Part shown: positions 13,050 through 21,489 of the stretch, one piece after another
How positions within the stretch are numbered: position 1 is the first letter of the stretch
How the letters are laid out: each line of letters starts with the position of its first letter
Source: Porpolomopsis calyptriformis
Lineage: Eukaryota > Basidiomycota > Agaricomycetes > Agaricales > Hygrophoraceae
Assembly (NCBI GenBank): GCA_951640195.1
Contig: OX621164.1
Location: 2,709,098-2,773,097 of the forward strand
Length of the DNA: 64,000 nt
Direction: 5' to 3'
The notes under the pieces: model-generated
Told to the model about the DNA's origin: nothing
The model's input: only the letters and a program-made list of their open reading frames with translations
Databases searched by the model: none
Made by a program: the position numbers and the translations under genes

Positions 13050-13758
13050 GTTTCTGGCGATGGACGTCGTGAGTGAGGAGCAAATGCACACTATGACCAA
13101 GCCCACCCCAAACCCTTTAGAAATACTTAGTGGAGTGGTACTGTCAGGGGGGCACAGAAACATGAATTCAACGGCAGAATAGATTATTCGCCATTGTGAG
13201 GATAATAGCTGGTGACAAGTAGGTCGAAGAAGTATGGATTCTTATTATAGTATTGCCACTCGCAGTGTATCTACTCGTAATGGATATCAAGAAATAAAAG
13301 CAGGACAAAGTAACAAAGGTGTTCTGGCTGGTTGCATGATCCGAAAAATGGGCCTTGTACATCACTGGGTATAATGCAAGGGAGCGAGAGGAAGTTGCAC
13401 ACGGTATGTGGTATTAGTGGTCAAGCTGATTTCTAGGAGGGGTCTGGCACAAATAGGGATGGGGTTGTCGAAAACGAACGTTGTGGAGAATTAATGCGTG
13501 TGGAGAATTCGGAATGCCTTGCTCTTCGAGTTTGAGAACGCATTACGAACGACATTAAAAGCAAACTGCAGCCGTATACTTTGGTAGAGTCTGTTTGATG
13601 GGTTTGGGAACCTGAGGGAGGTTGTTGAAGGGTAACTGGAGCGGTGTACATAGAATCTTATTGCCAACAACTTTTCATGTTGGCGACAAGATTCTATGTT
13701 TTTGTAAAACGAAAGACGTGAATTGGTTTCGGTTGTCGAAATGACTGGGTGAGCGCAA
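13050..13758. other. Spacer between F-box copies 1 and 2
   Basis: This stretch holds the upstream flank of copy 1 (about 13050-13150; gagtgaggagcaaatgcaca recurs upstream of copy 2) and the downstream flank of copy 2, which matches the downstream flank of copy 1. No gene is seen. An imperfect inverted repeat lies at about 13648-13700, where agaatcttattgccaacaac and its complement gacaagattct bracket 'tttcatgttggc'. Confidence 0.45.
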
Positions 13759-15346
13759 TCACCGCCATTTCTGAATGTTGGGTATGCGCTCGGTGATGAT
13801 TTCTGCAAGTAAATCGAGGTTCTTCCAAGAAGGCAGCGGGTGGATGGCGAGATGGCAGAGTGCCCATTGGTCGTATACTCGTTTCTGCATCTCAGCGCGA
13901 AGCTGATAGAAAACACGTGGCAGGCGATTTCGATCGATATGGGAGGGGACTTTGTAAGAACGGGAACGAGGCTTGAGAGACAGGGCCCTGAGTGTGAGTG
14001 TCTCAAGGCCAGGAACCGAAGACGCTAGCAGATCTATGAGTTTAGGACTGAGCACATCGACGGCAAGCACAAGCTCTTTTAGTCCTGTATCCGGAGATCG
14101 ATGAGAAAAGGCTGACACAATGGTCGAAACTTGTTCATAAGTGAATGTGCCGTTGGGGGAAAATGTATTGAGGGACAGCGTTATCAATGTGTCCGAAAAG
14201 TTGGGGATAATACTCAGGATGATGTCTTTCAAGATTGGCACATCCTCTCCAGGAACACATTCAATTGAAATGTGCAAGGCGACCAAGGATGGGAGCGAAA
14301 CATTGAACCATGTTCGGAGGACTTGTTTCAGCTTTTCAAGAGGAAAATCGTCGATATATGGTTCAGAGACGGCTGAAAGTGTGACGGTGAAGGACTTCAG
14401 GGTACTGGCATGATTATTAAGAAAGCGTGTGATGGCTGCTGGAGCTGATGTTTGAATATGGGTGTCAGAGACGATACCAAAGCTGAGATGAAGTCGTTCA
14501 AGTTTTGGGAAATACTCTAAAGCATCCAGCAAAAGTGATGCATCCATCAGAGTCCTTGAACAAAGCTCAGAGACCATTAAGAATGAGAGAGATCGAAGGG
14601 TGAGACAGTGATGGTTCAAGAAAGATGCTATCGTTGTAGAATGTTCTTGGGTATCGACCTTGTGAGATAGAGGATCCAGTGTGACAAATACTTCATCAAG
14701 GGCGTGAAAACGGGTAAAGTTTGATCGGGGAAACAACTGGAGACCTTCAGGGGAAGAATCCCATTTGAGGGTGCGTAGATTTGATCCTAGGGACAGCCAT
14801 AACTGTTCAAATGCAGGTACAGAATTGGGATGGCATCTGCTACCCCAATGGAGATCATACACAGTGGCAGTATGGAAAGAAGTGATGGCATCGGTCAGAG
14901 CTTGCAAAAGCTCATCGAAAGGGTCGCAATAAGTGTTCAGGTTGCAGGAACCGGAGGCTGCGGCTGGTGGATCATGTGTTTCTGTCAGCCAATGCCGCTT
15001 GTTTGCGTCAAAGGCATAGCGAACCATGGACGCGGAGAGATCAAAGTGCGTGAATTCGATAATGACATAGCGAACGCGTCTCGAGACGTAAGCTTGCCTA
15101 ATGGAAACTACCCAGTCAAGACGGAGACACCTCTCAGCATGGACAACTATACCTCAAATGTGATAGCCTAAGGAGAGTCCTGGCCATCCCCATAGAATTG
15201 AGTGGTCGATCGACAAGATCTACCACCCGGTAACGTCGGTCCATCGCGGCTTGGAAGAAGGCGCTATTGATAGTGAGGAACATTTGCAGATCGGGTAGGG
15301 ATTGAGCAATGAGTCTCCATATTTCTGGTGGCATATATGGCGTCAT
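13759..15346 (-). CDS. F-box-like/LRR-type protein, tandem copy 2
   Basis: Paralogue of the preceding gene, same strand and same architecture. Two exons: 15153-15346 and 13759-15097, with a 55-nt intron at exactly the same codon, 510 aa. The F-box-like start is MPPEIWRLIAQSLPDL. The Leu-rich repeats align with copy 1 without large gaps; differences cluster in the linker after the F-box (around YAFDANKRHW) and near the C terminus (LSLKPRSRSY). The reading frame is fully open, so the gene may be functional. In this family paralogues differ mostly in the repeat surface that binds the target, but no target can be named. Confidence 0.8.
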
Positions 15347-15620
15347 GTTTCTGGTAATAGCCATCGTGAGTGAGGAGCAAATGCACACTATGATAAAAGC
15401 CCACCTCAAACCTTTTAGAAGTACTTAGTACCAGGAATGCAGAGTGGCGACCTCAACAGGTGAATGTGCTTTGTCGGTGTTGTCCCACACGTTTGCACAA
15501 AGAGCTTGTGTAATCTTGAACTGAGTGTTCTAGCTCGTACGTGCAACCTACTCTGTCACATCTTCCGCAACCACTGGTATCCCAGACACTCAAAGGATTC
15601 TAGCCAAACGCACATCAGTC

Positions 15621-16352
15621 ATGGATACCGGGATGTCTGGCGATATGGAGAAAGAGGATAACAAATGCCAAAACAGAGTCTTCATCGTCGGCCCAGCGCA
15701 CGTAGAGGAGGAAGACAAGCCACGCTCTAAGCGTCAATTTTGGTCTGAGAACCGCAAAACCAAACTTTTCGAGTGGTTACTTGATTCCGATATGTTCGAG
15801 AATCTTAAGAAACACCCAGACAAGGTTTATAAAAGAGTAAGTTCGGCATTTATTCATGCACCACCGTCGTTGACCTTTTGGTGAGGCCGCGAGGGAGCTT
15901 TCAATGGTATATACACCCCCGATGCGATCAAGAGCCAGTATTCCTGATCATTATACGTATCGGCTCATTTTATGAGTTTGGACGGTGGCAACAACGACAT
16001 TAATGACACAAGGAGAACTATTACTGATCTCGAGTCTCGTCTCAAGCATGCCAGTGCTACGGGAATCGATGTTCCAGGACTCACCGCAAACGCTATCGAT
16101 GCTTGGTTCCGTAATGGTTGGTATAAACTCTTTGATGCTAGGTAGGCAGTTTGTTATCGCACAATCCCAACCACAGTCAGATCTATATGATTTAGGCATG
16201 CTGTCAGTCGCAAGGCTAATCAGGAGGTTGTCTGTTATTCGAGCCTCACTGCAGATGACGAGGTCATCAGCAATGCTGATTCTGATCTTCATCCCATTTG
16301 CACCAAGGGCCCGAAGATATCCCATCCTCGCCAAAGCTTTTGAAGTCAATCA
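15621..16352 (+). pseudogene. Broken SANT/Myb-like DNA-binding gene
   Basis: The first exon (15621-15836) encodes an acidic start and a tryptophan/basic segment (FWSENRKTKLFEWLLDS, then HPDKVYKR) laid out like fungal Myb/SANT-like domain proteins. After a 57-nt intron (acceptor AG at 15892-15893) the frame continues with GIYTPDAIKSQYS and then meets TGA at 15945-15947. Beyond it the same frame continues as plausible protein (FMSLDGGNND, LESRLKHASATGIDVPGLTA, FRNGWYKLFDA). The family has Arg where the TGA stands, so a CGA-to-TGA transition is the simplest cause. A further intron near 16141-16210 and a tail to about 16352 are likely. Family assignment is tentative; the interruption is seen directly. 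Confidence 0.45.
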
Positions 16353-16830
16353 CCTCTTTCTTTCTGGGGTCGGAGACTACCCGAAAACCTAGGAGAGTAG
16401 GTTGGATGAGAAGGGATCTTCGATTTCACATGAGATTTGCAGACGCAAGCGATCAGCTCAAAGGAGCAGCAGAACAATATTTAATCTTCAAAGGTTTGTG
16501 CTGGATAATATTTGCGTAAATAAGGCCACTCAGGGCTATGCTCAGTGGATAGGTGAAATTAAACGACACCGCTGTGGAAATGAGATGACAGACGGTGACT
16601 GGCTGTTGCATGAACCAAGAGACAGATTATCTTACGTGGATAAGGATACTTTGAGTCGGGGAAACCGATGAAGGTTATTGAATCCATGCGAAGGGGCAGG
16701 GTGCAGATAAGATCTTGTCCCCAACAGCCTTTCATGTTTTGTTTTTTTTCCGGTGTAGAACGAAAGATGTACATTGGTTTCAGTTGAACGTGATTCAAAA
16801 CGGTTATCGAAATGACTGGGTAAGCACGCA
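16353..16830. other. Spacer, 3' flank of broken F-box copy 3
   Basis: No gene recognised. Part of the stretch (about 16680-16828: aacgaaagatgtacattggtttcag, cgaaatgactgggt) matches the downstream flank of F-box copy 2 (13705-13755), with a T-rich run at 16740-16749. Confidence 0.4.
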
Positions 16831-17698
16831 ATAGGGTGCTGGCATGATTGTTGAGAAAGCGTGTGATGGCTGCTGGAGATGATGTTTGAATATGGGTGTC
16901 AGAGATGACACCAAAGTTGATATGAAGCTGTTCAAGTTTTGGGAAATATTCTAAGGCCTCCAGCAAAAGCGACACGTCCATCAGAGTCTCGGAATAAAGC
17001 TTGGAGACCGTTAAGAATGAGAGGGATCGAAGGGTGAGACGATGATGATGGTTCAAGAAAGGCGCCATTGTCGCAGAATCTTCCTCAGTACCGACCCCCG
17101 TGAGATAGAGGATCGAGTATCATAGATAGTTCTTCGAGGCCGTGAAAACGGGTAACTTGTGACTTTGTAATCAACTGGAGCCCTCGAGCGGAAGATACCC
17201 ATTGGAGCACGCGCAGATTTGACCCCAGGGACAGCCATAAAAGTTTAAATACAGGTATAAAATTTGAATGAGTTTCGATCTTCCAACGGAGATCATACAT
17301 GGTGGCGGCATGGAAAGCAGTGATGGTATCAGTCAGAGCTTGCAAAAGCTCGTTGAGAGGGTGGCGATCAGTATTCAGGGTGCAGGAAGTACGGCTCGAT
17401 GGTTGGGAAGTGGAGGCCACATTTGGTGGATCATATGTTTTTGTCAGCTCGAAATGGCGAATGCGTCTCGCGATGTAAGGTTGCCTAAAGGCCAGTCAAT
17501 GCGGAGACACATCCTAGGGTTTATACCTCAAATGTGCTAACCAAGGGAGAGTCCTGGTCGTCCCCCGATAATCCGGCGGGCGATCGACAAGTTTTACAAT
17601 CCGGTAACGTTGGTCCATCGCAGCCTGGTGAGAAACATCTGCAAATCGGGTAGGAATTGAGTGATGAGTCTCCATATCTCTGGTGGCATAAACGGCAT
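16831..17698 (-). pseudogene. F-box-like/LRR gene copy 3, deleted and frameshifted
   Basis: Remnant of the tandem family. It keeps the ATG and F-box start (MPPEIWRLITQFLPDL near 17640-17698). About 20 nt are then missing in the helix after CAGATGTTTCTCACC, which breaks the frame. The middle LRR part is readable in two different frames (17085-17420 and about 16850-17068), with a shift at the DPLSH segment. At about 16831 the sequence jumps from the NNHASTL codons straight into the downstream flank of the gene, so the C-terminal ~210 codons are gone compared with copies 1 and 2. No functional product is expected. Confidence 0.75.
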
Positions 17699-17969
17699 GT
17701 TTCTGGTTATAGTTTGAGTGAGGAGCATATGCACGCTATGATCAAGCCCACCTCAAACCCTTTAGGGATACTTGATTTAGTCAGTGCCAGAGATGAGCGG
17801 TGGCGGCAAGGTTGTATGAGTCATGGGGATGAGCGGTCCTTTATTTACCCTTGATACGATGCTTGGACATGAAACTGATTGGCCAAGTGCCCTGTGCCGG
17901 TGATACATTGTCCGGTGGTGTGCGTGGTGTGTGCCACTGGGTGTGTTGACCTTTAGGTATGCGTGAAAT

Positions 17970-18365
17970 AATCCCGTCTCCATCAATGATCAGATACAAG
18001 GAGATGGGATGACGCAAAGTCACCGATGGGGATACCAGTGATCTTGAAATTGGGATATCGACTGACGGAGTAATCTGCCTGGAAAAGCGAATCGTTGACA
18101 TCCTGGGATAGGTCTAGACCTCCAACAAGCTTCAAGGGAACTTTCTATCCCGCACGTTATCGAACTTGTCCCACAGCTGGAACTCCGGAAGAAGACCGTC
18201 GGACTTGCCATCCACTCGCGTGACTTGCTTCCGAGCTCTCGGGGACGGGGCCGGAGATAGGCCGATTTCCAAAGCAAAATGAATATTTACACCTGGGATG
18301 CCGTGAGTTGAGAAGAGACGGAAATACCGTCTATTGACGGTCCTTTTCTGGCTCATCTCCACCAC
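17970..18365 (-). pseudogene. Frameshifted gene fragment, family unknown
   Basis: From the ATG at 18365 one frame reads a plausible protein (GIPGVNIHFALEIGLSP, VDGKSDGLLPEFQLWDKFDN) and stops at a TGA just after RDRKF. A different frame then carries an equally protein-like stretch (LKLVGGLDLSQDVNDSLF, YPNFKITGIPIGDF) to a stop near 17985. There is no room for an intron between the two, so a one-base frameshift (or assembly error) near 18140-18146 is likely. I do not recognise the family. Confidence 0.35.
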
Positions 18366-18600
18366 GCTTCTATGGATCGATCCATACGACGACCGCTTCA
18401 GGAAGGACCGGGCACCGAAGGGGCACCTTATACCCCGCGGAAAAATTCAAATTTTTCAAACATTTCGTCTTACGTTTGGCTTGGATGTCAACTGGGTGAA
18501 ATTTGAATAAATATGATGGTCTCTAGGGTGGACCTGAATCGATTCACGATGTCGATGCTACACATTAAATTGAAACTATGCATGAATACCGCAGCACACA
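18366..18600. other. Intergenic, no feature seen
   Basis: Spacer between the fragment and the zinc-cluster gene. It contains a GGTATAAGG-type TATA element in minus orientation near 18430 and AT-rich sequence, nothing else. Confidence 0.4.
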
Positions 18601-19341
18601 CTAGACGAGGGCCTCGCCGACGGTAAAGTGAACGTGGTCACCTTCGCCCAAGGTCAATCGCACTGGCAGGCGTGGGTCGATACGAACGGGCGCGTTACTG
18701 CCAATGTAAAAGTCACCGCGGCTGAAATTGCGGGTGATGGCTGCGGCCTCCTCTTCTGTCAAATTTCGTGGCCGTTTGTTGGGTCGAAATGTGGAGGTTG
18801 ACGCGCCAGTAAACGTTCCGTTGTAGTCGTAATATTGTTGGTGTGAGAGATTGGGTTGGACAGCATGCGTAAACATTTGTGGGGGGGCAAAAGTAGGTAC
18901 TGCGGGAGTATAAAAATAAGGAACGGAGAGGTGGTTTATGTGTCAGGCTTGCCTGGTGTTGGTTGGGGCTGTTCGGATGCATCGGGGTCGGGATAGGCGC
19001 AAGTAGGGCCTAAGCCGCGTTTTAAACAGCTCTGATTGGAATTATAGGTGGACATGGAATAAGGGAGTGAGGGCAACGGGGCGCACCTGACAGGGCAATA
19101 CCTCGCTACATCTGGTTTTCCCGGTGTGACAAGCGACGCATGCACGTCGGACAGACGGAGCTTTGGCTGATGTTTGAGCGACTGAGAGAGAGGGGAATGA
19201 AGGAGGATGGAGAGACTGACGCTTGCGAGTATTATCATTTGCGATGGGTTTTGGTGGATCGAGCGAGTGTAATTGTTGGGTGTCGATTGACGGAGGAGCG
19301 GTGTCCTGGGCCGGGGTGGATGCCTCACTGAGGGCCGACAT
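18601..19341 (-). CDS. Zn2Cys6 binuclear-cluster transcription factor
   Basis: Small nuclear DNA-binding regulator. Three exons: 19087-19341, 18953-19031 and 18601-18899, 210 aa. The six-cysteine cluster is formed only after splicing: CVACHTGKTRC, five residues, then C-Q-S-C across the first intron, eight residues, C (spacing 2-6-5-2-8). The second intron has a GC donor in ideal context (CCAG|GCAAGC) and a CAG acceptor; a GT-only model would end early at a TAA and lose the conserved C terminus (RNFSRGDFYIGSNAP..). No fungal-specific middle homology domain is present, so this is a minimal member. Its start codon faces a bHLH gene 174 bp away; both may share a promoter. Target genes are unknown. 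Confidence 0.8.
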
Positions 19342-19515
19342 GGAGAAATAAGTCGGAGAAAATCCGGAGAGAAATTAATATTTAATATTACATAATATTT
19401 AAATGTATTAGCGGTTATCCCCGGCGCAGTACCCGTGTACAACCGGCGGACCGGTACAAATAAATGACGAAATTAAATTAAAAAAATTAAATTATTATTT
19501 TATTTTATTTCTTTA
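19342..19515. promoter_or_regulatory. Divergent promoter between two regulators
   Basis: The two ATGs are only 174 bp apart. The region has an AT-rich core with AATATT palindromes (about 19376-19400), then CCGGCGGACCGG at 19443-19454, a pair of CCGG cores spaced by 4 bases. Zn2Cys6 proteins usually bind CGG/CCG triplets, so self-regulation of the pair is possible (inference). Confidence 0.5.
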
Positions 19516-20325
19516 ATGCTCCTCTCCTCCTCCTTCATCATGTCCTCCTCTCCCATCCTCCCTCCTGTTCCTTTCTCAGATTTTGAATTCACCTTTGACC
19601 CCGCTCTCTCAAATCTATTCCCCCCGCAGCCCCCTCTCCCCTCGTCCGCAGACCTCTTCTCGCCCTCAGAGACAACGGATCTGCTCGGTTTCCTCGACAA
19701 CTTCAACTGGGAGTTCGACAATCCAGATTCTTTCCAAACTCCTTCCAGAGCGTTTTCGCCCTATCCGATTCCTCATCTTAATACGTCAAATCCGGATGCA
19801 CCCAGATCAAGACAGTCCAGTCGTCCCACCTCTTCAAGAGGTCGCGTCTACCCTTCCCCCGATGATCCGCCACCACCACCGCCGATCGTCCTCGATACGC
19901 GCGAGGACAGTCGTGCTAGCAGAAGCAGTGCCTCTAATTCTTCGTCCACCCCCCCGGCGCGTCCCTCTCCTTCCGTCCAGCCTCCAGAAAAACCCGCCCC
20001 GTCGACGCGAGCCAAGCCGCCACTCTCCACTCCCCAAAAGCGGTTGAATCATATCATGTCCGAGCAAAAGCGCCGTAACGCCATCCGCGATGGTTATGCA
20101 CAGCTCATAGGTTTGCTCGCACCCGCTGGCTCGGCACCTGGCATAGGTATGCCCACCCGAGGCCGTCCAAAGGGGAGCGGCAGCCGCGGCAAGGGTCGAA
20201 GCAAAGGAAAGAGCGGTGTGCTTTTCAGAGCCGTGGAATATTGTCGATGGTTGGAAGATGGAAGAGACGGGTTGCGTGCGGAGGTACTCAGAGTTGAGGC
20301 TGCTGCTGGAATTCCTCACGATTAA
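19516..20325 (+). CDS. bHLH transcription factor
   Basis: Intronless, 269 aa. The basic region and helix 1 are RLNHIMSEQKRRNAIRDGYAQL; the loop is long, Gly/Arg/Lys-rich and unusual (GRPKGSGSRGKGRSKGKSG); helix 2 is VLFRAVEYCRWLEDGRDGL. The E-R-x-x-R type contact (EQKRRNAIR) predicts E-box binding (CANNTG). The N-terminal half is acidic and Ser/Pro-rich, a likely activation region. ATGs at 19516 and 19540 are both possible starts; the second (MSSSPILP) lies closer to conserved sequence. Its head-to-head neighbour is a zinc-cluster regulator. Fungal relatives with this long basic loop are found in basidiomycetes; function is unassigned. Confidence 0.8.
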   Translation: MLLSSSFIMSSSPILPPVPFSDFEFTFDPALSNLFPPQPPLPSSADLFSPSETTDLLGFLDNFNWEFDNPDSFQTPSRAFSPYPIPHLNTSNPDAPRSRQSSRPTSSRGRVYPSPDDPPPPPPIVLDTREDSRASRSSASNSSSTPPARPSPSVQPPEKPAPSTRAKPPLSTPQKRLNHIMSEQKRRNAIRDGYAQLIGLLAPAGSAPGIGMPTRGRPKGSGSRGKGRSKGKSGVLFRAVEYCRWLEDGRDGLRAEVLRVEAAAGIPHD

Positions 20326-20497
20326 CTGTCGACGACGAGTGCGTGTGATGGGCGGGGCCACTGAGTATCTCATTCCAAGATATTCTTTTTTTGATTAGCA
20401 TTCCATTCGCTTTTAATTTTCTCCTTTGCATTACTCTTTAAACTTATCGATAATATGCCAATGTATCAAGACTTTGTATCATCAAACCATCACTCTC

Positions 20498-21302
20498 ATG
20501 TCTCCAATCCCATCTTGGCCGATTCCTAACCGATTATCTCTCACAGTCGATGACTTGACTGATCCCGGCGCTGAGCTCTTCTTCAACAACGTGGAACCAA
20601 CCAGGCTCCTTAAGGATGCTGTCATCGCGACTTTCACATGGCTCTACGATCTCAATACCGCACCCAACCAGTCCGTCGTTCTTATTTTTTTTGACCGCAA
20701 AAACGACTCATGTGGCTCTGATCCCGCAGCGTGCGCTCTATTGCCCTCGTCCTGCGATCTATGGAAGGAGTCGCCCACACATGCGGTGACCACAATCACA
20801 AGGAAATCCACTTTTCCCTCGAATACATCAGAGGCATCCCCCGGGATCGTGCAGCCCAAGAGATCTCTGGCGTGATCGCCCACGAGGTCGTGCACTGCTT
20901 CCAATACGACGGGGAATCCAAATGTCCCAAGGGGTTGATTGAGGGTATAGCCGGTTCGTGCTCCCTCCCTGTTCCCTCGATGGACAGTATATATGTGTGT
21001 CCCCCCCCCTCACGCTAGACTACGTCCGTCTGCGCGCCGGTTTGGCACCGCCCCATTGGAATCCGTCAAAGGGCGAGAGGTGGGACGCGGGGTACGCCAC
21101 CACCGCCTACTTCCTCGACTGGCTCGAGCACCGCAAAGCAGGCACTGTTCGCGAGCTGAACAGCCTCATGAAGGACAGAGAGTATGATGATGACATCTTT
21201 CAGCTAGCCGCCGGCGATGACGTCGAGAATTTATGGCGCTCCTATTGCGCAGAGAGGAGCCAACTCTCGTACATATACCCTACCTGCTCACCCTCAGCGT
21301 GA
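20498..21302 (+). CDS. Basic secretory protein family metallopeptidase
   Basis: Member of the plant/bacterial 'basic secretory protein' peptidase family. Three exons: 20498-20670, 20730-20953 and 21019-21302, 226 aa. The zinc motif HEVVH is present in GVIAHEVVHCFQYDGE, followed after splicing by GLIEGIADYVRLRAGLAPP and the conserved GERWDAGYATTAYFLDWLE block. N-terminal strand-rich segment: NRLSLTVDD. No clear signal peptide follows the chosen ATG, so the protein may be cytosolic or leave by another route; the in-frame upstream ATG at 20426 adds a mildly hydrophobic stretch and cannot be excluded. The first donor (CCA|GTCCGT) was chosen because only it restores the VRSIALVLRSMEG frame. Confidence 0.85.
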
Positions 21303-21489
21303 TCCATACTCGCGACCGATGAAGGAAGGATCAATATTACAGAATACATTTACACATCCGGTCATTATACCAACGGCTTATATCGAGCGTCGAGTACAAT
21401 ACGTAGTCGAAAACATCAAAGCAAAGTTAATCTCAGGAAAAACGCACCCAGATGAGGAAGAAAACGGAGACCGGCGAAAAGGTCAACCA

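Larger units (their letters stand above)
11471..17770. repeat. Three-unit tandem duplication of an F-box-like gene
   Basis: Two complete units and one broken unit, all on the minus strand, share coding sequence, intron position, 5' flank (gtgaggagca..atgcac..atga..aagcccacc..aaaccctttag, seen at 13073-13130, 15368-15420 and 17722-17768) and part of the 3' flank. A SANT-like pseudogene lies between units 2 and 3. This is unequal-crossover-type growth followed by decay. Confidence 0.75.

Noticed and set aside
19042..19442. Zinc-cluster protein ending at the TAA near 18936
   Set aside because: The GC-AG intron at 18900-18952 restores a conserved, longer C terminus; the short form would be a premature end.
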